A stretch of 64,000 nt of DNA from Acanthopleura granulata. Lineage: Eukaryota; Mollusca; Polyplacophora; Chitonida; Chitonidae. The stretch covers positions 14,850,064-14,914,063 of the forward strand of contig JABBOT010000080.1 of the NCBI GenBank assembly GCA_016165875.1. The letters are read 5' to 3'. Shown piece after piece: positions 11,001 through 23,522 of this stretch. Below the pieces are notes generated by a model. It ran no database searches and was not told where the DNA came from. It saw only the letters and a program-made list of their open reading frames with translations. Numbering within the stretch: position 1 is the first letter of the stretch; every line of letters begins with the position of its first letter. A program made the translations under genes and the position numbers.

Positions 11001-14000
11001 ATTTGTTCACTTTTAGGTATAGGTGAACCACCGCACCATACATCTTACAAAGTTCATGATTTAAAGCCGTTGTCGACATAGCAAGAGCTGGATTCGAACC
11101 AAGGAGGAATGTAATGCCTGCTGGCAACGGAATGTTTACAACACTAAAACGTTAACATTGTCGCTTATGGAAAATATTTGGGGGTCTCAGGCCATCTAGT
11201 GATGTCAGTGGTGTAAGCGGCGCATGCAGTGTGAGGAGTGTGGAACAATTGACTACGTTGAGCGCAGTGCTTTAGGTTAGTGAACCAAAACACAACCAAT
11301 TATATATATTCCATAGAGATACTCCTCGAGAATGTGACGATAAACTCCTATCTTCCACTCATACACGTATGTACAGAAACCAGTTGGTGTCACGCAAAAA
11401 ACATGTTTAAATATAAATCTCGTAATTATGAGAAATATTTTTATGCTATATCCTAATTACGAGAAAGCTCGTAATTACGGAACTTTTAATTAGTAGGCCT
11501 ATTTTTTTAAAAAGAATACTTGTTTTTGTGTGGCACTTAAATCAAGAAATGCACACGGTTTCCCAGAGATGTAAGAGTAAGCCTAATTTGTCTTCGCAAA
11601 GAATTATCAAATTTAACTTTACTACATTTCGAACATAAACAACATACAGAAAAATTCCTTTTTCAATTATAAAGGCATCAGACGAGGCGGATTCGTAGAG
11701 GTCTTTAAGAAAATCAGTCATAGCCAATGAGAAAAGTGACACTTTAGGGTGGTCTTAATGGAGATGTGTCGTACGTTGATGCACACAGCTGGTGTCTTTG
11801 TATTGCTTCAGTGTTAGCTGTGTTTGAACTCAGCTTAGCTTAAGAGGTTCTCTCAATTATCGATGAAGCACAGTCTCACAGACTGTCCGCCGGTGTAAGT
11901 AACAACGCTGTCATTTAGTTCATGGACGAGATCGGAGATGTTTACGGAAACTTTGCCCTGAATACTATATGGTCAGTTTGCTACAAGAGATAACAGCGGA
12001 AGTAGTCGCCGTTTCATCTCTGAGGACCTGTTATTTTAATCGTGCAAATGACCGCCTAAAATAAGGTAAGGGCGTTGTGTTTGCTGCTAAATATAAAAAA
12101 AATTGCTTGAACGGCAAAAATTCTCTGCGAAAAAAGTAGTCTTTCTCATTTTTCCGCTGCGGAGTTGGTCGAGTGGTAAACTGAAGGGTTCCATTACATT
12201 GAATGATGTAATATTTTACCGACGGCTCTCTCTTAAAATACCTTTCTAAATGGTGCTCTCTCCCATTTATCAGTTTTGAACAACAACACTGCCTCTCGTA
12301 GTAAGAAAAAAAAGTGCATGTACCTTGACGTGACGTAACGCATGGGATTTCGTTTTTCCCACAAAGCACCCAGTTAAATGTTTTCAAAAGTCTTATGTAC
12401 CTAGTGTAATATGAATGAAAACTACATCAGTTATGTGATCAATCTAAATATTCCCTTTCCAAACCGGGATTGAGCCCGAAACTCATACGCTTGGATGTTA
12501 GAAGTCACAAACCTTATTCAATGAGCTCCGCAGTAAGCTGCCAGCATCATTTCGTTAAATCTGGGTTTTGTCCCTAAAACATTTCACAAACTAAATACAC
12601 ATAACTGCATGTGCGCGTGAAGCTTTTAACATCTGTTATGTCGCGCTACACTAAATGAATATAAGATTATTCTCTTTTTCAGACTAAACTTCAAGTAAGA
12701 CCAGGGTCGAAGAAGTTCCAGTACCCGATTCCACAAAATTAATATTCCATGTAAATTGTTTTAGCAAATCAAATCTCTTCTATCTTGCAGGAGAAAAAAA
12801 GAGAATAACAAACTAAATTCTCCGATTAATTTCACCCGTAAAAATGTTTCAGTAAATAAGTTCTCTCTTTTTTCCGGACAAAATCAGAAAACAAAATACT
12901 GCTTAAACAAGATATTGATTTTTTCCCAGGCTGTAGTCAATGATTCATTGTTTGGTCAGTATTAGTAGAATTTCATTGTTTAATTATCTTTTTTTTACTC
13001 CATTTTTTCAGAGTTTGCCACGACTACGGCTTTGCTGAAGTGTCTATTAGCCAGATTCATTCATTCAATCGGAAACATTTCCCGTCAAAAAATAATGCGG
13101 GTCAAAACCGTGTAGTCTATTGTTCATTTCTGTATATACGATGAAGTTTTGTGGGCAAACTGATGGTTATTGTTCTCTTGCAATGCACGAGTAATGCGTT
13201 AAGTTGGCTTGGTCGCGAGTCGCCATTGCGCGGGAAAAAGTAGCCCATTGCCAGAAAAAATAATAAAACAAAACTATATATCCCTTGCGCAGTTCCGTAC
13301 AATACATTCTTCTAAGAGAGTTAGTTCCCAGAAAAATGAAGCTAATACTGTGTATGTATGTATAGAATTGTGAGTCTGTAAAGACAGTGCTAATTGAGGT
13401 TGCTCTCCCTTGTAAAGACAAGTTGTTGTTACGTCTCGCTGTTAGACGTTGGATTAAGTAATACACATAGAGTTTCCTCTGAGGAACAAACAAATCAATG
13501 ATGCGAAAGGCTCTGGTACGCAGCTGTCCACACTTGTCCTGTCTTTGTCAAGATGTTCTTCGGACTTTTCGATATTACGCGCGTTTGAGATGCGGTCTTT
13601 TTCCGCAACATGAAAATTGCAGATTCTTCAAAGTGTCAGTCTTGAGGTATAAAAGACGCAGTCAATGAAGTCAACTGGTACCCGACCAGAACAGACTTTA
13701 TTTGTTGAGACGATATCGAGACACTGAGAGATTAGAGCAATAGAGCCCGGTGTCAGTACAATGTGACAGCGTGGGATGTCATGTCTGGTGTATTTGGCAT
13801 GATGTTGCAGTGACGGCGGCATGGACTCGCCACACCACTAAAAGGCAGTTATACGTTCCAAAGACTCTTTGTCCTCATTTATTTGAAACACTGTTCAGTA
13901 AGAAGTAAACCCTAAGCACAGATTGACATACATACAAAAACCTGCTGAAGTAAAGTTACAGCCAAGGCGAGTAAGAGTAAGAGCGAATTCATGCGGCTAA

Positions 14001-17000
14001 AAGCTGCATATTTTTGAAAAAATTCTTTCCGAGACGAGGCCAGCAATACAGTCGTCTTCGAAAAAAACTCAGTGAATGGCTCTTCCTGTTAGGGGTCCTC
14101 CGAAAGAACTCATTGGACGAGTGGACCAGCTAGTTGTCTACCAAAAGAATTCGGCCAGCTGTCTATATTCTGGTGTATGATAGTAATGCCCTAAGTCACT
14201 CTCTAACTATTGGTTGTATTCAATTATTTATTTTGTTGGGAGTAAACCGAGCAGAACTCGAGAGAAGCCTTCGACCATCCGCAGGGTGCTGGCAGACCTT
14301 CTCACGTACGGCCAGCATGAGTTGGACTTGGACATTGTTGGGAGGCTTCTACATGGGTCAGTACGCTGCGCTAGCGTGCTAACCAACTGAGCCGCGGATT
14401 CCCCCCGACTATTGATTGTATGTGGGTGATTGTCTTGCAACTTACCTAAATGGTTTATTGGCCCATAAATGCATCAGTTTTGCACGTAATGCAAACTTGT
14501 AACGACAATCTCCAATACCAAAAAAAAAAAAAAAAAGACACTGTAACACAGCATTTGTGCTGGTTTTAAATTCCGTTTATGACCTCATGACCTCAAAAAA
14601 GTGTGCCTTAAGTGATCAGGTTGGTGTTTCAGCTGGAATTTTAAGTACTCTGTTTTAGGCCCATCTGGTCAGTGTCATCGTTATAGGCCTAATGTTAAAG
14701 CAGGGTAAAAGTTTACAAGCTACTGTTTTCTTAATTCTTATATTTTGCCTATACAAATTTTCTTTACCGTTAGTAAACCGAGTTTTGGAAATTTGCTGAA
14801 AAGGGATGCAACTGTGTGCGGCAGCCACGTGGCCAGACAGCACACGACACGGTACCCAAAGTACGTTGGCGGTAGCTGAGGTTTACTCATCGAGGGGATT
14901 ACGTACCCTTCAGGGAAAAGCATGTCGTACACATAGTACATTTATTATATGTCGTTACCGTTCATATCTGGTAAATGTTAATAATGCTCATTTCAATCAC
15001 TATTTTCTGGTGACGGGTGGCTGTACGAAATACCAAGCAGTGAAAATCGAGCCAGGTGAGCGTAATAATGGCTGACGCCATTCTGAGCTGCTAATGTGAA
15101 GAAATGTCCTCACCATTACGTGTCTTTACCGTCACAAACGTAACGGTAAGGACGCACTCGCGTTAAAAAACAAAGAAATGTTCCATAAAATACAAACATT
15201 ATTTATTTAATCAATTTGTACTTGTACTTAAGCCTTAGTGAAGGCAAATATATTTCTTCAATACAGTGATTTCTGTATTATTCAGATGTCCCAGTCAGCC
15301 ATCGAAAGGATGCGGAAATGCAGAGGAAACATGTGAATTGTGGTCATTTAGTCTCGACCCGGATCAGACAGATCCTGTGCAGACGACCTAATATATACTT
15401 TAATCTCTCCAAGGACACACCTGGATTTTTGACATCCCTTGTGTCATTACCGTTACATCACAGTCTTTACCCTTACGTTCGTCTTTACCCTTTCGTGCAC
15501 AAATTTCGCAAAATATTATCTATTTAATGTACTTTTTATTATCTATTCTTTATAATCTCTTTTTTCGTTCATTTAAATTACCAGGAAAATGTGTTAAAGT
15601 TGATATTCATAACTAATTGTCTTCTTGATATGTATAAATGTAAAAAAGCATGTAACGTGCAGGTTGTGAGTCCTGTGAGTGCTCTTTCTCACGAAAAATA
15701 TATGCACGGGTATTATTCGTATAAAGTTTGTGTGTTTGTTTCCGTTATAACAGTAAAAAATTGTTTTCCGTTTGTATTTTACGTTTTATCCCAACATATG
15801 TGTTCGGAACGGTAAGTACAGATATTTTTTCCACCTGGGAAGAAAAGTGTGAAAAAAAAAAAATCACAAAATTTGCTAAAAGAAAATTGATTGGGCTGTG
15901 AACATTATACTTGGAGATATATTGAATGAATTAGGACGGAAAATTTGCTAGTTTACAAATCTGAACAGATAGCAGACTTCTCCCTTCAAATGGCATGTTT
16001 CGGTAGAATCTCCCACATATTTATTTATCTGATTGGTGTTTTCTAGAATATTTCACTTATACGACGGCGGACAGCATTATGGTGGGAGGAAACCGGATAC
16101 AGCCTGGGAAAATCAACGACTATTCGCAATTTGCTGGCGGCCCTTCCCACGTACGGCTTGAGAGCAAGTCAGTATAAGCTGGACTTGAACGACCGCATTG
16201 ATCGGCAGAGGCACTGGGTCATTACGCCGCGCTTGCGCGCTAACCCCCTCGGCCACGGAGACCCCTACTGATTTTTTGGGAATGACTTAGCAGTACAATA
16301 CCAGATCCAGGTTGTATCGCAGACTGATTCAGTCTTTGTAATAGTGTGAGCACGGATGAACGATAAGTGCCGCATTAAAGAAAGGCCTGCCACACAGAGA
16401 AAACTAACTAAAAAACGCTATTGGCTCCTATGGCAACGGTCACTAGAGACGGTCATCCATAATAGTTCGATTTCAATCGTTTATTCAAAACAGACACGTA
16501 TTTGATGGGTTCCATCATCACAGTGGCTCTGTAAACTGCGACTAAGGTTTAAGGTTGGTCCCAATTAGATACAATTAGACACATGTGCGGGAAAAGATCG
16601 CTTTATCGCTTTGTAAGTTCACTCTAAACACTCAGTTGGGATTCTAAATGGCGCTTGACTCGATGAATCTTTAAACCATAGTACTACTGCAAATAAAGAC
16701 ACTATCACTCAACTTTCAGACTGTATTAGCTCCTTAATTTATTATTTACAGAATTGCTGGATTCGAAGAATTCAAGCAAGTACCGTCATCGATAACTTTT
16801 TGCGAGCAAGCCTGACACGGCTTAATAAAGGAAGAAAATTACTTGCTTGGTTGACAATTTGGCCATTACACCCAACCCTTTTTTCATCAATAGGAGAAGC
16901 TTCTTTAATAACCAATGAAAAACGTCGAATCATAAACCTGTACGGACGAACATTCCCCACAGACTCGATCCGGGACATGCTGATGATTTAAGTAAAATAC

Positions 17001-18898
17001 TGACGATTATGCACGCAAAATAATGGCGGACAGCAAAGCAGGTTACCTTATTATTCTTAGTGAATATTTTTATTTCAAATCTCATTTCATATCATTTCAT
17101 TTATTTGCATTCACCAGGACATACAAGGACTTAAACTATATTGATAAGTAATATATGTACACTAATACTGGCGGGATGAAAACCCCGTATTGCTTGTTTT
17201 ATCTCATATATATCATATTCGGTGAAAAAATATTTGACAAATGTATGCAAATAATAACGTATTCTACAAGACTTGACAGTAATACATTAAATCTGGTGAA
17301 TGCAACAACAGAGGAAAAGAAAATATATTTATGGTCATATGTCGCTCATCTCCGGCAAGCTAATTACATGCATGTACAACATGTACAGCATGTGAACTGT
17401 GAATAGCTGTTTCCCCTTATGGTCATTTTGTCTGAGTGTGGTGTAAACTGACGGCAAAGTCAAATTCCAGATTACGCGCAATCACTCTAATGCTGACTAA
17501 AGTGTAGTTTGATTTCGCATTTAGGCAAAAGGATGTAAAATCAAGATAAGTGCTCTGATTTTTTTCAACTCAACTTCCGAGACAAATTAATCACATTATA
17601 TGTGAATTGATTATTCCTTTCACGTTAGAGCCAGTTATAATTTCCTCTCGCTTAAAGCCATATACTTCAAACGATACCTGGTACCTGCAGGACAGGCTTT
17701 CACTGGCACATGTCAGAAACTGGTTTTAGAATAATGCATCAAGCAACTGAAGAAGGATCTTTCATACTCAAACTGGAACCGAATTACACTTGTTGTGATG
17801 GAATAGGAAAATAATTCTTAGAGAGTTTCCGCCTCTTATGTGGCGACAAAAGCTGTTCCGATAATCCCAATGCTCGCCTTGTATAAGGGCTATATGATTT
17901 CACCAGTGTTTGCGTGCCCGCCTGAAATAACCAATAACAAAGTGCGTCCGGCGTAATGTTTGTGTGACTTCTTTGGTGTCCCCAAAGATTATGCGTGGCA
18001 AAAAATCAATTGTAGTTTTACAACTGTACCCTTTGTTATGTATGGAAGACGTGTTTCTCTAGGCTTTCTCTGTTTGTAGAACTCATTACATTTCATTTAC
18101 AATCCAGTTTCTATTTATCTCTATACCCCGGAATGTTCATTAGTTTATGGTGTGGATATGGGGAGTTTTGGTGATTAGTTTATGGTGTGGATATAGGAAA
18201 GTTTGGTCATTGGCTTATGGCGTTGATAAAGGGCGTTTTGGTCATTAGTTTATGGTGTGGATATAGGGAATTTGGGTCACTGGTTCTTTTGGTGATACCT
18301 TCTTGGTGCAAATCCAAGATATATGGATTCTTGGCCATTATTTTATAGTAAGGATACAGATTCTTGTGGTGATACGCTCTACCAAAATTAGAAATACTGT
18401 TGTTACCACTGTTTTATGGTAAGGATTCAGTTTTTTGTTGTGATACGTTCTTGGTGAATATCAAAAGTACTTCGATTTTAACCATTATTTTATGGCGAGG
18501 ACACGGCCATCTTGGCTATACGTCCATGGTGTACAAACATATCAGTTTCATAATGGATGTATTTGCCGACACATTTATACTTACTCGCCACGATGAATAG
18601 TGCTGAAATACTGCCGAGGTAGCGTTAAGCCATTATCATTCATTCATTTACACTTACCTCCGTGGAAATCTCCATCGGCGTAGAGGGCAGTGTTCAACTT
18701 GAGTGGTAAGGCTAGTCCTGCCAGCAGAATATCACTAACGGACAAATTGACCACGAACAGGTCTGTGCTGGCCCTCATGTTGCGGTTCAGGGAAACCACC
18801 AGAATGACCAGAAGGTTCAGGAGCACACCAAGGATACAGATACAAAACATGATGGCCACCAGGCCGAGGTCTATGTCCTTTCCACTGGTGGATGTCAT
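8004..18898 (-). CDS. Class A (rhodopsin-like) peptide-type G-protein-coupled receptor, complete, 340 aa
   Basis: Three exons join in frame: 18658-18898 (start ATG at 18898), 10136-10659 and 8004-8261 (stop TAG). Donors gtaagt and gtaaga and acceptors ctag and acag flank them, giving 1023 bases and 340 residues. Seven hydrophobic segments lie near residues 12-36, 45-67, 84-106, 124-146, 175-203, 228-254 and 272-291. Class A marks are NLSVSD in TM2, the TM3 cysteine 85 with partner C164 in loop 2, W133 in TM4, P189 in TM5, FxxxW in TM6 (F241, W245) and NPVLY (285-289) in TM7. C306/C307 may be palmitoylated; N158 and N262 sit in sequons. Oddities: DRL replaces DRY (109-111), and the TM6 CWxP motif reads LWML, lacking cysteine and proline. 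The loop-1 tryptophan typical of peptide receptors is also absent. The very short N-terminus and overall pattern suggest a neuropeptide receptor of the galanin/allatostatin/QRFP-like branch; the ligand cannot be named. Intron 1 is 8.0 kb, intron 2 is 1.9 kb. Confidence 0.9.
8429..8465 (-). repeat. SINE family A tail fragment
   Basis: A (ttta)n stretch followed by 'attggtcttttacgccgtcg' is the reverse complement of the SINE tail ('gcgtaaaacaccaat' plus aataaat repeats). Only the tail remains, inside intron 2 of the GPCR gene. Confidence 0.5.
9247..9608. mobile_element. Foldback MITE with about 50-bp terminal inverted repeats
   Basis: The left end (9247-9296) reads agattattatctgtagaagc, then ctaagccctag and a ctttcctaatgcctg block. 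The reverse complement of the right end (9561-9608) reads agattataatctatagaggc, then ctaagccctag and a ccttcctactgcctc block. The two arms agree at most positions over about 48 bases. The 260-base interior has no open frame. It lies in intron 2 of the GPCR gene and is best read as a non-autonomous DNA transposon. A target duplication is not clear. Confidence 0.75.
9645..9890. repeat. Simple repeat, (ctgt)n-type
   Basis: About 245 bases consist almost only of ctgt, ctct and tgtc words. The repeat is in intron 2 of the GPCR gene, and long open frames on both strands here (9631-9938) are artefacts of it. Confidence 0.9.
10718..10900 (+). repeat. SINE family A, 5' part, with a duplicated B-box segment
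   Basis: It carries the head and body of the SINE: 'ggagtctccc', 'gcggtcgatgtgagttcaag', 'agctcatgctggc', 'ctctccggccgtatgtggga'. The segment 'gcggtcgctgtgagttcaag' plus 'tctagctcatgct' appears again at about 10844-10880, so the B-box region is present twice. It lies just 5' of GPCR exon 2 in intron 1. Confidence 0.75.
13740..13930 (+). repeat. SINE-like repeat, family B, copy 2
   Basis: Ordered blocks shared with 635-785 include 'acaatgtgac', 'gtcatgtctggtgt' and 'ttggcat', and a tail 'gtaaaccctaagcacag'. It lies in intron 1 of the GPCR gene. Confidence 0.5.
14223..14407 (-). repeat. tRNA-derived SINE, family A, internally shortened
   Basis: On the minus strand the head ('ccgcggctcagttggttagc', 'gcgctagcgcagcg') and body ('ggccgtacgtgagaaggtct', 'ccagcaccctgcggatggtc') are present. 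The tail is shortened to an A/T run. It lies in intron 1 of the GPCR gene. Confidence 0.85.
16018..16265 (-). repeat. tRNA-derived SINE, family A, full-length
   Basis: On the minus strand it starts 'ggggtctccgtggccgaggg' and runs through a tRNA-like A box and a B box (gttcaagtccagc). It ends with 'gaatattctagaaaacacca' variants and an A/T-rich tail. At about 248 bases it matches the full length of the copies at 42544 and 54527. Confidence 0.9.
18141..18280. repeat. 35-bp tandem repeat, four units plus degenerate extension
   Basis: Four 35-bp units beginning tagtttatggtgtggatat occupy 18141-18175, 18176-18210, 18211-18245 and 18246-18280. Degenerate relatives ('cattattttatag', 'ccactgttttatgg', 'cattattttatggcg') continue to about 18500. 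The array is in intron 1 of the GPCR gene, close to exon 1. Confidence 0.9.
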
Positions 18899-21039
18899 TC
18901 TTTGGAAGTTCTTTCGCCGATTATCAGGTTGTTGGTTGCGTGGTTTTTTTTTTTGTTTGTTTTTTTTCAGTTGTCGACTGTGTCGCGTTGTCTGTTGTCG
19001 AGTTACAGGTTGTCATCTATCAGGTTTTCGGTGGTCAACTATTAGCTTTTTGGTGATCAACTATTAGGTTTTCGGTGGTCGACTATCGGATCGTCGGTTG
19101 TCGGTCACAAGGTTGTTTTTTGCTCGGTATGCTGACTATAATGTTGTCTTTGTCGGCTATAGCTTGCGTGGCTGTCGCCCACTGGCTTGTTGTGGATTAT
19201 CGTGTTGTCCAGATCGGGGATAATTGCTTGTTAATGTGGCATGCACAGATGATAACACACACTTTCACAGACACTGAGATAACTTCTCTTAGTCCCATGT
19301 ATCTCATTTGCTTACAGGCTGAGTGCGGTATGTTAATCTACTGCGGTATGTTAGTCGACTTTCTTACAACAATAACTTCTCCATTTGTCGGTGCGAAAAC
19401 TCATCTGTTTTCGGTAGCCTGGTGGTAATTCATCAGTTGTAAGGTGATATCGTCCATGAATCGCACAATACTAGATAACTCAGATTTTCTCTCCATTGGT
19501 TTATCTCATTCGCACTTAACTGGAAAGTCTGTCAGTATGCTTTCTTGCTCATGTTTCAACCCTCAAATATACCTTTCATCATCCACTGTTAAAACGCGTT
19601 GGTTTACTGGTATTGTTTTCTTTAGTCAGGACGTTAATTGCTCCCCTTTTTGCATCATTTCTGTCATTGTTAGAAAGTCGTTAACACCTTTGTATCTTCT
19701 CGCAACTATTCCTTCCCATCGTTCAGACAGTTATCTTTTCTCACACAGTGTTAGAAATTCACCATCCCGTATATATTTCTTCAACTAACCACGAGAAAGC
19801 TCGATGTCTAAATTTTCTGAACCACTGAGAGTAGTTCACACACTTGCCTGTATAATTTTCCAAGCGCTGCTATGAACTCGATTTTCCTCTCTAACTTACT
19901 CGCTTACTTCAGTTTCCCTTACAGACGTTTGTAATTCTGGATTTTTATATCACCGAAGAATCCGGATAATTTCCAAGGGGATTCAGTGAAATTAGCCCGG
20001 GAATTATCAGGCGTCACCGTCCGTGTGGTCGGTTCTATAGAAAGGAAATGTCAAGAGACGGAGTGCCTCAAAACATCAAAGTATGTATCTCAGTCATCAA
20101 CACAGTATGTAAGACGTCGAGCCATTAGCTTACATCAAACATGCCGTTGGTAAATCTCGCTAATCAGTGACGAGCTTACAAAGCTAATGTCGCGAATGGG
20201 TGTAGATGAAGAAGATGCGCTATTCCACGCAGTCACTCGAACAAATTGCCTAGTATTATAGTGTGTGTCTGTAACTACATGACCGTTATATCGATTTTCA
20301 TGAAGCCGACTAAATCGCCTTCCCACCTGACGCAGCCATAGAACCTGGGCAAAATATCACAAGCAGACGACAAATAAAACTGAATAGGTCCCTACCTGCT
20401 ACTCTAACTCAGTAATGTTTTGCAGACCATTATTTCCTAACGGAAAACTGTTTTAATCTCACACAAAGCGGAAAAATAAACAAGCATTGTGTACAGAGCT
20501 GATCTTGTCTGGAACATTTTATCAGCGCTATATTAGGCTGTCTGATTACAAACGTCCTTATGAGGTACCTAGTTTCTACCCACGTATCGCTATAGCCAAC
20601 GAGAATTAAATCGAATCCATGGCTCCATGCAAAGGTAACGCTACAAACCACGCGATCAAAATCTTTGATAATTTTACGATTATTGTTGAACATCTTTACT
20701 CTCCGTAGTCTACACTTAGTATAAACTACTATACAGCATAAAAAAAAAAATCAGAACAGAAACGACAGTGTAATAGTTGGCAAATGATCACACGTAATCA
20801 GTGAAATCCCTGAGTTAGGGTTTTTTCTAGCTCTGAGATCGGTTGGTCATGTTCCCAGCTCAGCTTTTCACATTAACCGTGTCGCCTGCGCTGTCCTCAA
20901 TATGCCGAATTAGGCTGTACGCGACGAAAACTAATGCCTCGTGATCTTAAAGTAATTCTGAATTCATATCACTTTATCATGCGGGAATAATGCAGACCAC
21001 AACGTCGCAATTAACACAGACTCAGAATTGACCAACGTA

Positions 21040-21310
21040 CCCACTCGGGCTGTATCCGAACTTCGCCAGCCGCCATTTTCAGACCAGATGTCTTCATTGC
21101 TAGTCTGGACTGGAGCGCTCTTAACATCTTATTTCTTCCCATGATAGACGAAATGAAGTTAAGACTAACAAAGAAGTTCTGAATTACCCCTTTAATGGTG
21201 TACATCTCCTTGGTTTCATTCAAAAGTTGCCACTAGAGATGCCGAGTGAAAGCAACTCTAATGGAAATGGCGGTCAGCGAAGTTTGGCTGGCTGTAGATG
21301 CACCAGGTAT
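21040..21310. repeat. Possible MITE with inverted GCCGCCATTT/AAATGGCGG ends
   Basis: 'gaacttcgccagccgccatt' at about 21058 and 'aatggcggtcagcgaagttt' at about 21264 are inverted relative to each other with a few mismatches, about 200 bases apart. I infer a degenerate foldback element. Its ends and target duplication are not defined. Confidence 0.35.
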
Positions 21311-21489
21311 ACAATTGTGTTAAATGTGACCTTATGATCTTACGTTATATTTATACAGAATTACTGTGGATTTAAAGGAAAAATGTTTGTGAAGCGTACA
21401 GGCCTACTGGTGCAGCGCCCGGTAATTCACTTCTATCACAGTAAATGATATGCCACTACATCATGTATATTCAGTAAGCCCTATTGGAA

Positions 21490-21722
21490 ATCCCTCTCGC
21501 CAATGCATCCGGTCGCTCTGGCTTCATGTCCGACTCAAGTCGCCATCCTGTCTGATCGCACGGGAGAAGGTGTCTCAGCAAACTGCGGATGCATGGTCGT
21601 GGGTTTCGTCCGTATCCTGTCCGGTTTCCTCGCAGCATAATGCTGGCCACCGTCTCATAAGTCAAATGTACTTGAGTACCGCCTGAAACAACAACAAATA
21701 TAATCTAATAAATATGTAAATA
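21490..21722 (+). repeat. tRNA-derived SINE, family A, diverged
   Basis: Body and tail motifs are recognisable ('aactgcggatgcatggtcgt', 'tgtccggtttcctcgcagca', 'taatgctggccaccgtc', 'cttgagtaccgcctgaaaca') and end in an aataaatatgtaaa tail. It is more diverged than the 42544 copy. Confidence 0.8.
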
Positions 21723-22093
21723 AATAATTAAATATGTAAAATTTCTGAGATGATTTCTAAGGGGTGTAGTCGCTCCGATATTTAGTAATCGCTTTTGGAG
21801 TAGCTGTATATCCTTACGCTTACCTTTTTCCAGTAGTTCTGTCCCAGTGCATAGCGGGTTCTTAGTGTCTGTCTGTCGAAGGCATAAGTTATTCTGGCAT
21901 AAGTAAAGAAACTATATTGCCCTCAACCTTCGCGTTGTGTGATAACTTCCATATTGCCGTGGTAATGTCATGCACAGCCGTAATGTTACAAAACAAGACA
22001 AAGTTTAATCTGTTCCTTCAATGAAACATAATCAACACGGCCATGCACTGGGATGTAATAACAACCGTTAGCACATTGATTTCGCCTCATGCC

Positions 22094-23082
22094 TGTTACG
22101 AACCCCGTCTTTAAAATATTGTGTTAAATTTGTTTTTGTTTCTGCGCTAACCGGGTCAGTGTCTGACCTACTTTTTCCCCTCTGTGTACGTTGTGAACTG
22201 CACTGGAATTCAGTCGCGTGTTCTCGAGGCATCTGTGGTTATTAGTTTCATGTCATTGTACATGGAACGTGCATTCTGGAACGATGTACCTATGTTGTAA
22301 ACATGTTTACTATCAAACCATCCATAATTTTCTTTTACGTTAGTCTTTAAATATTAGCGACGAAGTTGCAATTGCGCAGACATTTTATTTATGTCCACTT
22401 GAGAGCATATTTACTTTCGCCACTTTGAAGGATTCTACTGGGTTTGGAGATATCGACTTTCACGCCATTCGACATACGTCATTTTGTACTCCATTTTTCT
22501 ATACGTCACACTTTGTGAGCTTGTGTTTTCACCACTTGCTATTTTGTTTGAGATGTTGTTTTGGAGCTTGTATCGCTTATTGTCCCTTTGTGCGATTACG
22601 TACATTTCATCCCAGTTTACTCTGAACGTGACTTGGTGTATATTTCTGAGGAGTAAAACATACATCGCCAGCTCGGCATAACGGACGGTATTGTCAACTC
22701 GTCCGCCGTGGAAAGTGGCACCTGGCCGGGGAGTTGGATATTTAAACCATCGTCGGTTTACCACGCCCGCTGCGGTTCCTCACTGTCATCCTTCGATTCG
22801 AGAATCCCGAAGAACTGTGGATTCTGTATTTACGTGGACTCACTTGAATATGAAACCGGAATATTCCATCCGGATTTGGACGCTGTCAGCAGTAAGAAAC
22901 AATGTATTTTGTAATTATCGTGTATTATTGTTAGTTGTACTATTTGTCTGTTTGGTTCAAGTATATGTATTGAACTTAATCAAGCTTTTTTTTCTTTCTT
23001 TCTTTCTTTGATCTTGTGTAAGGCCAATCGCTGTCCGAGAGTTTGTGTATCACTTTTACCCTCGAATAATGGTACAATTACA
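22094..23082 (+). mobile_element. Probable solo LTR (989 bp) of an LTR retrotransposon
   Basis: The segment begins TGTTACGAACCCCG and ends AATTACA, so it has the TG...CA form of LTRs. The same four bases, TGCC, lie directly left (22090-22093) and right (23083-23086), as expected for a target site duplication. Inside, a GC-richer block precedes a TATA-like gatatttaaacc at about 22737-22748. No primer binding site or coding region adjoins it, so if correct it is a solo LTR left by recombination. The open frames inside (22425-23011) are then not genes. A four-base match can occur by chance, so confidence is moderate. Confidence 0.45.
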
Positions 23083-23348
23083 TGCCATATAGAAATTTTC
23101 CTGGTATACCTTTGTGCAATGGTGCATAAAACAGTATAATTCACAGAACGCCTGCCCTACAAGAAATGAATCGGGCTTATTTGCTTAATTGCGTTAACTG
23201 TATGACCTCTACTTCCTTGTGTAAAGCTATACGTATATGTGTAATCACCATATACACAGCCTATTCGGTTACCACCGCTGACAATAGAAAGTCATAGAAA
23301 AGTATAGAAAGTCATCACGCACTGGTTACTGGTGTGGTTTCCGCTCTG

Positions 23349-23522
23349 AATATGTATTCATTTATTTGATTGGTGTCTTACGGCGTACTCAAGAGTATTG
23401 CACTTATACAAAGGCGGCCAGCATTATGGTGAGAGGAAATCGGGCAGAGCCCGGGGGAAACCCACGACCATCCGCAGGTAGCTGCCAGACCTTCCCACGT
23501 ACTCCGCTCTGAGCAAGTCATG
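23349..23522 (-). repeat. tRNA-derived SINE, family A, 3' part
   Basis: The minus strand carries body and tail ('cgtgggtttcccccgggctc', 'ataatgctggccgcc', 'cttgagtacgccgtaagaca') with an aaataaat tail. The tRNA-like head is lost. Confidence 0.85.

Larger units (their letters stand above)
18899..22089. other. 5' flank of the GPCR gene and intergenic DNA
   Basis: No coding exon was recognised. Just upstream of the GPCR start codon a degenerate array of about 25-27-bp units with 'ggttttcggtggtc' and 'aactatta' covers about 18925-19110 and may belong to the 5' UTR or promoter. Long open frames at 19075-19428 and 19444-19788 lie in low-complexity T-rich DNA and are not convincing. Confidence 0.45.

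Noticed and set aside
11060..11150. Minus-strand 'ggttcgaatcc' B box suggesting a tRNA gene
   Set aside because: No matching A box or acceptor stem could be found; likely part of an old SINE.
12463..12540. tRNA-like sequence on the minus strand with a B-box-like 'cgggctcaatcccg'
   Set aside because: The T arm has a six-base loop and the D and anticodon arms do not form, so it is at best a decayed tRNA-derived fragment.
15100..15510. Short hairpin gtctttaccgt/acggtaaggac near 15121 and similar words near 15450 as a possible MITE
   Set aside because: The outer segments do not align as inverted repeats over more than a few bases.
16772..16991. Overlapping open frames on both strands of about 65 codons
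   Set aside because: No motifs, within GPCR intron 1, and equally open on both strands, as expected by chance.
22425..23011. Cluster of open frames on both strands
   Set aside because: They fall inside the proposed solo LTR and have no protein-like motifs.
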